Assembly (NCBI GenBank): GCA_900752275.1
Contig: CAADUS010000050.1
Span: forward strand, 1 to 31,350
Length of the DNA: 31,350 bases
Direction of reading: 5' to 3'
DNA from: an uncultured Collinsella sp.
GTDB taxonomy: Bacteria > Actinomycetota > Coriobacteriia > Coriobacteriales > Coriobacteriaceae
Shown here: in pieces, positions 24,328-29,797 of the stretch
How the letters are laid out: each line of letters begins with the position of its first letter
Position numbering within the stretch: the first letter of the stretch is position 1
Program-made: the position numbers and the translations under genes
The notes under the pieces: generated by a model
Seen by the model: the letters and a program-made list of their open reading frames with translations, nothing else
The model's database searches: none
Told to the model about the DNA's origin: nothing

Positions 24328-25092
24328 CTAGTGGCAGCTGCAGCTCTCGTGCCTGTCGTGGTCGTGATGGCCGTGGCAGCCGCAGGAATCGCCGTGCTCA
24401 TGGGCGTGCTCGTGGTCGTGGCCATGGCAGTCGCAGGTGGCCTCGCCGGTCTGTGCGAGCCTGCCGGCAATGAGGGCCTCGACGCAGGCGTCGCAGCTGC
24501 CCTGGGCGCCCGCATAGACCGTGATGCCGGCTTGGGTGAGCGCGTTGATGGCACCGCCGCCGATGCCGCCGCAGATGAGCGTGTCGACGCCACCGTTGGC
24601 GAGCAGGCCCGCCAGGGCGCCGTGGCCGGTGCCGCCGGTGCCCACGACCTGCTCGTTGAGCACCTTGCCATCCTGGATGTCGTAGATCTTGAACTGTTCG
24701 CTGCGGCCAAAGTGCATAAAGATGTTGCCGTTGTCGTACGTCGTTGCCACCCTCATGGTGCCGACCTCCTTTGCTGGCCATGCGGCCGTCGTTGTGGTGA
24801 TGGGGGAGTATGCGATATTGCCGCCCTCGATACTGAGCGCCCGCCCGTTGACCAGCGCGTTTGCCACCTTGCGATGGGCGCGGCTACAGATAGACGCCAC
24901 GGTGGCACGAGCGATGCCCATTTGCTGGGCGACGGCCTCCTGATTGAGGCCTTCCAGGTCGCACAGCCGCAGGACTTCGAGCTCGTCGACCGTCATGTCG
25001 ATGGCGTCTCCGCTGGCAAGGCCGTCGGGGGTAAAGCCGCGATATTCGGGGATGATCCCAACGCGGCGCAATTTTTCCCGTCTTCCTGCCAT
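24328..25092 (-). CDS. DUF134 helix-turn-helix protein fused to NifX/NifB-type metal-cluster domain, His/Cys-rich tail
   Basis: The product is 254 residues in three parts. Residues 1-90 are a DUF134 DNA-binding domain: MAGRREKLRRVGIIPEYRG, MTVDELEVLRLCDLEGLNQ, and a sigma region 4-like helix-turn-helix (QEAVAQQMGIARATVASICS). Residues 113 to about 218 are a dinitrogenase iron-molybdenum cofactor (NifX/NifB C-terminal) type domain with FGRSEQFKIYDI, TLICGGIGGGAINAL and the CDAC motif. The last 35 residues hold 12 His and 6 Cys, a likely metal-binding tail. The start at 25092 has GGAG upstream and fits the DUF134 family; an open frame to 25266 would only add promoter sequence. No nif genes are nearby, so nitrogenase is not implied. 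A metal-sensing or metal-chaperone regulator is my inference. Codon Met113 has its own ribosome-binding site (separate entry). Confidence 0.88.
   Translation of the reverse strand: MAGRREKLRRVGIIPEYRGFTPDGLASGDAIDMTVDELEVLRLCDLEGLNQEAVAQQMGIARATVASICSRAHRKVANALVNGRALSIEGGNIAYSPITTTTAAWPAKEVGTMRVATTYDNGNIFMHFGRSEQFKIYDIQDGKVLNEQVVGTGGTGHGALAGLLANGGVDTLICGGIGGGAINALTQAGITVYAGAQGSCDACVEALIAGRLAQTGEATCDCHGHDHEHAHEHGDSCGCHGHHDHDRHESCSCH
24754..24772 (-). promoter_or_regulatory. Internal ribosome-binding site and ATG inside the DUF134-NifX gene
   Basis: On the minus strand AAAGGAGG (24765-24772) lies eight bases before an in-frame ATG at 24756. This is the strongest Shine-Dalgarno match of the gene and better than the one at its own start. 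Translation from here would give a free 142-residue NifX-like protein with the His/Cys tail. The site may be a remnant of two once-separate genes, or it may be in use. Confidence 0.6.
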
Positions 25093-25104
25093 ACACTCTC
25101 CAAA

Positions 25105-25120
25105 TCTGACATATGTCAAC
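25105..25120. promoter_or_regulatory. Palindromic operator candidate 1 (start-site proximal)
   Basis: TCTGACATATGTCAAC contains the perfect 12-base palindrome TGACATATGTCA. It covers the predicted start (+1) of the minus-strand DUF134-NifX transcript and matches the second site at 25158-25173 in 13 of 16 bases. Confidence 0.7.
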
Positions 25121-25123
25121 AAT

Positions 25124-25151
25124 AGAATAGCGACCGTACGGATTTGCGCAA
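25124..25151 (-). promoter_or_regulatory. Promoter of the DUF134-NifX gene
   Basis: Read on the minus strand, TTGCGC (25146-25151) and TATTCT (25124-25129) are 16 bases apart. The predicted start near 25117 leaves a leader of about 25 bases with GGAG before the ATG at 25092. The promoter is bracketed by the two palindromes. Confidence 0.65.
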
Positions 25152-25157
25152 GGAATT

Positions 25158-25173
25158 TCTGGCATATGTCAGA
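25158..25173. promoter_or_regulatory. Palindromic operator candidate 2 (upstream of -35)
   Basis: TCTGGCATATGTCAGA is a 16-base palindrome with one mismatch. Its centre is 53 bp from that of site 1, about five helical turns, so proteins at both sites would sit on the same DNA face. It lies just upstream of the -35 of the minus-strand promoter and about 45 bp from the thyA -10. Confidence 0.7.
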
Positions 25174-25218
25174 AAATGAGGGCTTATGTTTGGGCTGTGG
25201 GGTCGCGTGCGCCTGGGC

Positions 25219-25224
25219 TACAAT
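25219..25224 (+). promoter_or_regulatory. Candidate -10 box for thyA-dfrA
   Basis: TACAAT lies 34 bases before the thyA ATG. No good -35 is found at 17 bases; TTGGGC at 25190-25195 is too far at 23. The gap is shared with the divergent DUF134-NifX promoter. Confidence 0.45.
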
Positions 25225-25258
25225 GAATTTCGCTTTTAGGCGACTGACAGGAGGGTCA

Positions 25259-26107
25259 ATGAGCAAGGCTGATCAACAGTTTGTAACCATGTGCCGCGAT
25301 ATCTTGGACCATGGCACCACCACCGAGGGCCAAAAGGTCCGACCGGTGTGGGAGGACGGCACCCCTGCCTATACCATTAAGAACTTTGGCGTTACGGCTC
25401 GCTACGACCTGCGTGAGGAGTTTCCCGCGCTCACACTGCGTCGCACGGCGCTTAAGTCTGCCATGGACGAGATTCTGTGGATCTATCAAAAGAAGTCAAA
25501 TAACGTCCACGACCTCAACAGCCATATTTGGGATGAGTGGGCCGACGAGACTGGCTCCATCGGCAAGGCCTACGGGTACCAGATTGGGCAGAAAAGCCAT
25601 TATGCCGAGGGTGACTTTGACCAGATGGACCGCGTGCTGTACGACCTTAAGAACACGCCGTACAGCCGCCGCATCATGACCAACACCTACGTGTTTAGCG
25701 ACCTGTCCGAGATGCACCTGTATCCGTGCGCCTACAGCGTGACCTATAACGTGACGCAGCGCCCGCAGGACGATAAACCCACACTCAACATGATTCTCAA
25801 CCAGCGCAGCCAAGACATTTTGGCCGCCAACAACTGGAATGTGTGCCAGTACGCCATTTTGCTGATGATGGTCGCGCAGTCGGTCGATATGATTCCCGGC
25901 GAGCTGCTGCACGTGATCGCCGATGCCCATATTTATGACCGTCATGTCGATATCGTCCGTGAGCTTATCGAGCGTCCACAGTTTGCGGCCCCCAAGGTAA
26001 CGCTTAACCCCGATGTGCACGATTTCTATGCGTTTACGACCGATGACCTTATCGTGGAGGGCTACGAGCACGGCCCGCAGGTCAAGAACATTCCCATTGC
26101 GGTGTAG
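25259..26107 (+). CDS. thyA: Thymidylate synthase (ThyA type)
   Basis: ThyA methylates dUMP to dTMP using methylene-tetrahydrofolate and releases dihydrofolate. The 282-residue protein has the nucleophilic Cys157 in LYPCAYSVTYNV, the phosphate-binding RSQDILAANNWN (in place of the common RSaDi.lG.pfN), YAILLMMVAQ and the C-terminal HIYDRHVD segment (for H.Y.nH). These departures from the E. coli type are, as I recall, those of the ThyA branch of anaerobic Gram-positives. ATG 25259 follows AGGAGGG (25249-25255); the open frame extends far upstream only because it reads the divergent gene's antisense. dfrA follows after nine bases, so the two steps that recycle folate are co-transcribed. Confidence 0.95.
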   Translation: MSKADQQFVTMCRDILDHGTTTEGQKVRPVWEDGTPAYTIKNFGVTARYDLREEFPALTLRRTALKSAMDEILWIYQKKSNNVHDLNSHIWDEWADETGSIGKAYGYQIGQKSHYAEGDFDQMDRVLYDLKNTPYSRRIMTNTYVFSDLSEMHLYPCAYSVTYNVTQRPQDDKPTLNMILNQRSQDILAANNWNVCQYAILLMMVAQSVDMIPGELLHVIADAHIYDRHVDIVRELIERPQFAAPKVTLNPDVHDFYAFTTDDLIVEGYEHGPQVKNIPIAV

Positions 26108-26116
26108 GTGGCGCTT

Positions 26117-26635
26117 ATGACGTGTAAGCTTTCTGCCATCGTCGCCGTGTGCGACGATTGGGGCATTGGGTGCGAGGGCGACATGGTGGTGTCCAATCGC
26201 GCCGACATGCGCCATTTTGTGGCCTGCACCAAGGGTTGCCCAGTCATTATGGGGCGCAAGACGCTACTGAGTTTTCCCGGCGGGCGCCCGCTCAAGAACC
26301 GCCGCAATATCGTGCTTACCCGCGACGAGGATTTTGCGGTCGAGGGCGTTGACGTGGTACATAGCGTTGACGAAGCGCTCGCCACGGTAGCCGATGAACC
26401 CGTTGCGTGGGTGATCGGCGGCGGCGAGGTCTATCGGCAGTTTTTGCCGTATTGCGCCGAGGCCGAGGTCACGCACAACCACTGTGTCCATCCCGTGGAT
26501 ACGCATTTTCCCAATTTGGATGCCGATCCTACTTGGGAAGTTGCGCGGCGCGAAGGGGTTGCCACGATTGCCTCGGGCGAGGGCGACGAGGGTGTCGATT
26601 ATGAGTTCGTGACGTATCGTCGCGTTGAGGCGTAA
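26117..26635 (+). CDS. dfrA: Dihydrofolate reductase
   Basis: DHFR reduces dihydrofolate, the by-product of thymidylate synthase, to tetrahydrofolate with NADPH. The 172-residue protein has LSAIVAVCDDWGIGCEGDM, the catalytic acid Asp30 in NRADMRHF, PVIMGRKTLLSFPGGRPLKNR (NADPH-binding loop), NIVLTRDEDF and WVIGGGEVYRQFLP. I choose ATG 26117 with AGGTGG (26106-26111) upstream, though a GTG at 26108 directly after the thyA stop is also in frame. It is chromosomal, beside thyA, so nothing suggests an acquired trimethoprim-resistance cassette. Confidence 0.94.
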   Translation: MTCKLSAIVAVCDDWGIGCEGDMVVSNRADMRHFVACTKGCPVIMGRKTLLSFPGGRPLKNRRNIVLTRDEDFAVEGVDVVHSVDEALATVADEPVAWVIGGGEVYRQFLPYCAEAEVTHNHCVHPVDTHFPNLDADPTWEVARREGVATIASGEGDEGVDYEFVTYRRVEA

Positions 26636-26680
26636 ATCTCCTATTTGCCCACGGTATTATCGGGTTGGAATGAGGAAGGG

Positions 26681-26700
26681 GCGGCGCCTGGCGGCGCCTC
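26681..26700. repeat. Tandem GC-rich ten-base repeat / small hairpin after dfrA
   Basis: Two adjacent copies of a ten-base unit (GCGGCGCCTg, GCGGCGCCTc) each contain self-complementary GGCGCC, so they can pair as a 6-bp stem with a TGGC loop. It may help terminate dfrA transcription, but no T-run follows directly. Confidence 0.45.
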
Positions 26701-26703
26701 GTT

Positions 26704-26712
26704 TGATATAGA
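26704..26712 (+). promoter_or_regulatory. Candidate extended -10 promoter of the SpoU methyltransferase gene
   Basis: TGaTATAGA fits the extended -10 form and lies 32 bases before the ATG at 26745. The GC-rich repeat occupies the -35 region, so no -35 is seen. Confidence 0.45.
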
Positions 26713-26744
26713 TGCTGCTGTAAGAAGGGTACGGGCTTGCTGTT

Positions 26745-27659
26745 ATGACTGATGCCGTTGAGGTGCTGCGAATTGACTCGCTCGAGGACGAGCGGCTCGA
26801 TGTCTACGTGCGACTGACCGAACGCGAGCTACGCTGCGTGCTTGAGCCGCAAAAGGGCATCTTTATCGCCGAAAGTGCCAAGGTTATCGAGCGCGCGGTG
26901 CGTGCCGGATATGAGCCGGTGAGCTTTCTTTTGGGCGAACGCTGGCTCGACCAGATGATGCCGCTGTTTGAGCGCCTGGTTGTGCGCGAGGACGCCGGTC
27001 CTGTTCCTGTGTTCGTTGCCTCCATGGAGCTCGTGGAGCAATTGACGGGCTTTAACGTGACGCGCGGTGCGCTCGCGGCGTTTCGTCGCCCGCGGCAGAT
27101 TCCGGTTGATGAGTTCTTGGGCGGCGTCGTCGAGGCGGCGGGGGAGCGTCCGGTGCGTGTGTGCGTGCTCGAGGGTATTGTCGACCACACCAACGTCGGC
27201 GCGATTTTCCGCTCGGCCGCCGCGCTCAATGTCGACGGCATTCTGGTGAGCCCTACGTGCTGTGACCCGCTGTACCGTCGCTCGGCCCGCGTGAGCATGG
27301 GCACGGTGTTCCAGGTGCCCTGGACGCGCATTGGCAGCGAGGCGCGCGTGTGGCCGCATGACGGCCTGGCGGCGCTGCACGATGCCGGTTTTTCGTGTGC
27401 CGCCATGGCGTTGACGGACGATTCAGTGTCGTTGGACGATCCCGCGCTACAGGAGATTGACCGCCTGGCAATCTTTATGGGCACCGAGGGTGCCGGCCTG
27501 GGCGCCAAGACCATCGCGGGCTGCGACCGGGCCGTGCGCATTCCGATGGCGCACGGGGTCGATTCGCTCAACGTGGCCGCGGCGAGTGCCGTCGCCTTTT
27601 GGCAGCTGTGCCCGCATGTGAGCAATGAGTATCACTACCAGCCGGGTTTGTATCACTAG
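26745..27659 (+). CDS. SpoU/TrmH family RNA 2'-O-methyltransferase
   Basis: The 304-residue protein is a SPOUT-class (trefoil-knot) methyltransferase that transfers methyl from SAM to a ribose 2'-OH of tRNA or rRNA. Motif 1 is DHTNVGAIFRSAAAL from residue 147 (Asn and Arg catalytic), motif 2 is FMGTEGAGL from 244, and motif 3 is IPMAHGVDSLNVAAA from 266. The first ~100 residues form a substrate-binding part (GIFIAESAKVIERAV, AFRRP) like the RNA-binding domain of RlmB/TsnR relatives. Whether the target is rRNA or tRNA cannot be read from sequence. The ribosome-binding site (AGAAGGGT) is about 14 bases from the ATG, wider than usual. It stands alone between dfrA and the MATE gene. Confidence 0.88.
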   Translation: MTDAVEVLRIDSLEDERLDVYVRLTERELRCVLEPQKGIFIAESAKVIERAVRAGYEPVSFLLGERWLDQMMPLFERLVVREDAGPVPVFVASMELVEQLTGFNVTRGALAAFRRPRQIPVDEFLGGVVEAAGERPVRVCVLEGIVDHTNVGAIFRSAAALNVDGILVSPTCCDPLYRRSARVSMGTVFQVPWTRIGSEARVWPHDGLAALHDAGFSCAAMALTDDSVSLDDPALQEIDRLAIFMGTEGAGLGAKTIAGCDRAVRIPMAHGVDSLNVAAASAVAFWQLCPHVSNEYHYQPGLYH

Positions 27660-27713
27660 GCAGATAGTTCGCACCGGGCTCTGACTCGGGGTGTTTCGGT
27701 CGACGCCGGTCGG

Positions 27714-27722
27714 TGCTAAGCT
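27714..27722 (+). promoter_or_regulatory. Candidate extended -10 promoter of the MATE gene
   Basis: TGcTAAGCT resembles the elements before sigA and the SepIVA-like gene. TTTCGG at 27694-27699 is a weak -35 (17-base gap). The leader would be about 56 bases. Confidence 0.35.
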
Positions 27723-27784
27723 GCTATTGGTTTTGGCCTTAAATTGCCGTTTTGTTGTTTGACGTATGCTGGTGGGGAGGGCGT

Positions 27785-29137
27785 GTGGCTAAGAAATCTA
27801 CGGCTATCGATGTAACGCAGGGTGTTATTTGGCAGCAGCTGCTTTCGCTGTGCGTTCCCATCTTTTTTAGTTCGTTTTTTCAACAGGCCTACACGCTTAT
27901 CGGTACCTATATCGTCGGCCAGTTTGGCGGCAAGCTTGCACTGGGTGGCATTCAGGCCACGATGGTGCTCACCGAGCTCTGCATTGGCTTTTGCGTTGGC
28001 GTCGGTGCCGGCTGCGCGGTCATTACCGGTCAGTATTTTGGCCAGCACGATGATGAGCGACTGAGTCGTTCGGTCCATACGGCCATGACCCTCGCGCTGG
28101 TGGGCGGTATCGTTTTCTCGATTCTTGGCATAGTGTTCGTTGAGCCCATGCTGGTACTTATGAACACTCCGCATGAACTTTTGGCCGAGGGCGTGGCCTA
28201 TGCTCGTTGCTATTTTGCCGCCATGGTTGCGGCGCTGCTGCTCAATATGGGAACGGCACTGCTGCGCGCCGTGGGCGACACGCGCGGGCCTGCTGTGATC
28301 ATCGCTTCCGGCTGCCTTGTTAATGCGGTGCTGGATGTCATCTTTGTTGCCGTGCTTCATATGGAGGCGCTGGGCTGCGGCATCGCGGTGGCGCTGACCA
28401 TTTGCTCCAACGCCACGATGATCGTGATTCGCATGATGCACGCACCGGGTGCGTGGCGGCTTTCGCTGTCCAAACTCGGCATTGATCCTGGCATTTGTAA
28501 GAGCATGATCTCGTGTGGTCTGCCGCTTGGCTTTCAGTCTGCTGCGTATTCGATTTCCAACGTTTTGATTCAGGTGTCGGTCAACTCGTTTGGTGCCGAT
28601 GTCACCACGGCGTGGGGTCTTTCGGGCCGTTTGGATGGCATTGTCTGGATGGTTACCGAGGCGCTTGGCGTGTCGATCACCACGTTCTCGGCACAGAACT
28701 TTGGCGCGCGCAACTACGAGCGTATGCGAAAGGGCTACCATACGTCGCTCGTGCTGTCGTTTATGCTCATTGGTGGCCTGTCTGCCGTGCTGCTGGTGTT
28801 CTCGGGTCCTCTGTCGCGTCTGTTTGTCGATGATGCTTCGATTTCGGCGTACACCACGACGATTCTTCACTTTATCGCACCGTTCTACGCGATTTTCTCG
28901 ATTATCGAGAATGCGTCGGGCTCCATTCGTGGTGCCGGCGTGAGCTTGCAGCCCATGATGCTCACGATTTTTGGCACCGTCGTGCTCAGGGTGATTTGGG
29001 TGTTTGCGATTATGCCGTTCGATCCGTCGCTTGAGCACCTGCTGCTGGTTTACCCCGTAACCTGGCTCATCACGGCCACGATGTTCACCATCTACCACCA
29101 CAGCGGCAACTGGCTCGGCCGCGCCACCGCCAAATGA
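27785..29137 (+). CDS. MATE family multidrug/toxin efflux transporter
   Basis: This is a 450-residue integral membrane protein with about twelve hydrophobic segments in two similar halves, the MATE fold. MATE pumps expel cationic drugs, dyes or metabolites in exchange for sodium or protons. The first half has IWQQLLSLCVPIFFSSFFQQ and YTLIGTYIVGQFGGKLALGG, close to the MATE consensus (y...dt.ivG.f.G..ala..g). The loop ALLRAVGDTRGPAVIIASG and its second-half counterpart ENASGSIRGAGVSLQPMM support the internal duplication. I start at GTG 27785 because GGGGAGGG (27774-27781) is directly upstream, not at an earlier in-frame TTG. The substrate is unknown. It ends in the long inverted repeat shared with cobO. 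Confidence 0.92.
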   Translation: MAKKSTAIDVTQGVIWQQLLSLCVPIFFSSFFQQAYTLIGTYIVGQFGGKLALGGIQATMVLTELCIGFCVGVGAGCAVITGQYFGQHDDERLSRSVHTAMTLALVGGIVFSILGIVFVEPMLVLMNTPHELLAEGVAYARCYFAAMVAALLLNMGTALLRAVGDTRGPAVIIASGCLVNAVLDVIFVAVLHMEALGCGIAVALTICSNATMIVIRMMHAPGAWRLSLSKLGIDPGICKSMISCGLPLGFQSAAYSISNVLIQVSVNSFGADVTTAWGLSGRLDGIVWMVTEALGVSITTFSAQNFGARNYERMRKGYHTSLVLSFMLIGGLSAVLLVFSGPLSRLFVDDASISAYTTTILHFIAPFYAIFSIIENASGSIRGAGVSLQPMMLTIFGTVVLRVIWVFAIMPFDPSLEHLLLVYPVTWLITATMFTIYHHSGNWLGRATAK

Positions 29138-29143
29138 TCCCTT

Positions 29144-29209
29144 GGGGGCGGAGGAAAACGGATCATTTCTCTCCGTCGTGATGTCGATGATCCGTTTTCC
29201 TCCGTCCCC
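29144..29209. repeat. Long inverted repeat in the MATE/cobO convergent gap
   Basis: Two 23-base arms (29144-29166 and 29187-29209) are complementary except for one G-U pair, around a 20-base centre. Beyond a three-base mismatch on each side, six more pairs form (29135-29140 with 29213-29218), so the structure fills the whole gap between the two stop codons. It may be a bidirectional terminator, though the T-runs are poor, or a dispersed palindromic repeat. Confidence 0.85.
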
Positions 29210-29219
29210 TTTGGATCAA

Positions 29220-29705
29220 TTAGTATTCGATGCCTTGACGGGCTAGGAGGCCTTCGTCAAAGTAGTGTTTGACGGGGCGCATTTCGGTGACTAGGTCCGC
29301 GAGGTCGGCTAGCGGCAGCAGGCCTCGGCCGGTGAGCACGAGCTCTGTGGTGGCAGGCTTCAGCGCGATCAGCCCCTCCACATCTTCACGCGTCACAAAG
29401 CCGCGGCGCATGGCCTCGCCGAGTTCGTCCAAAATCAGAACGTCGACCTGTGAGATCTGCTCGCGTGCGAGCTCCATGATCTGTGCGGCGCAAGCCTCGG
29501 GCGTGTCACGGTCGGCCTGTACAATGCGCAGTCCCAGGCGCGGTGCGGCATCGTGTTCGGCACAGTGTAGCTTCTTGGCAAACTGCAGCATGAGCACGTT
29601 AAGTCCATAGCCCGTGGCGCGCAGCGCGAGCCCCAGCGCAGCCGTCGTCTTGCCCTTGCCGTCGCCCGTATAGATTTGAACCTTGCCGACTTCCAGTGAT
29701 GCCAT
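29220..29705 (-). CDS. cobO: Corrinoid (cob(I)yrinic acid a,c-diamide) adenosyltransferase, CobO/BtuR type
   Basis: This enzyme moves the 5'-deoxyadenosyl group of ATP onto reduced corrinoids to form adenosylcobalamin or its precursors. The 161-residue protein has the P-loop GDGKGKTTAA from residue 14, the LILDELGEAMRRG block (Walker B-like) and TELVLTGRGLLP. It ends EMRPVKHYFDEGLLARQGIEY-like, with the V.H.yd.G..AR.GIE family signature. The first residues of the E. coli BtuR N-terminal arm are shorter here. AAAGGA lies six bases before the ATG. No other cobalamin gene or B12 riboswitch is visible nearby, so it may serve corrinoid salvage. It is divergent from ftsH and convergent with the MATE gene. 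Confidence 0.92.
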   Translation of the reverse strand: MASLEVGKVQIYTGDGKGKTTAALGLALRATGYGLNVLMLQFAKKLHCAEHDAAPRLGLRIVQADRDTPEACAAQIMELAREQISQVDVLILDELGEAMRRGFVTREDVEGLIALKPATTELVLTGRGLLPLADLADLVTEMRPVKHYFDEGLLARQGIEY

Positions 29706-29752
29706 CTCTGTCCTTTCGTGCCCGGCGTCGGTTTATCGCCGTCCGGGTTGGG

Positions 29753-29758
29753 TATTCT
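29753..29758 (+). promoter_or_regulatory. Candidate -10 box for ftsH
   Basis: TATTCT lies 40 bases before the preferred ftsH ATG, in the 92-base gap divergent from cobO. TTTATC at 29732-29737 (15-base gap) is a weak -35. No other structure in this gap convinces me. Confidence 0.33.
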
Positions 29759-29797
29759 AGATAGCATTATCAACCCCAGTAGATGGAGTTCAAGCAG

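Noticed and set aside
24328..24432. Repeated CAC/CAT-rich DNA resembling a repeat array
   Set aside because: It simply codes for the His/Cys-rich tail; unit lengths are irregular and there are no spacers, so it is not a CRISPR or satellite.
24226..25125. Long plus-strand open frame opposite DUF134-NifX
   Set aside because: Low-complexity Val/Ala/Gly product with no motifs; the minus-strand product has two recognisable domains.
24944..25258. Upstream extension of the thyA reading frame
   Set aside because: It runs antisense through the DUF134 coding region and both operators; the ATG at 25259 has a strong ribosome-binding site and matches the family start.
25093..25266. Upstream extension of the DUF134-NifX frame to an ATG at 25266
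   Set aside because: It would translate the promoter and palindromes; the DUF134 domain begins at the 25092 start, which has GGAG before it.
26117..26635. dfrA as an acquired trimethoprim-resistance gene
   Set aside because: It is coupled to thyA, has the same codon use as its neighbours, and no integron or transposon sequence is present.
27671..27716. Possible structured RNA before the MATE gene (GCACCG pairs with CGGTGC)
   Set aside because: Only six to seven pairs close a 34-base interior with no convincing inner helices; it fits no tRNA or riboswitch that I know.
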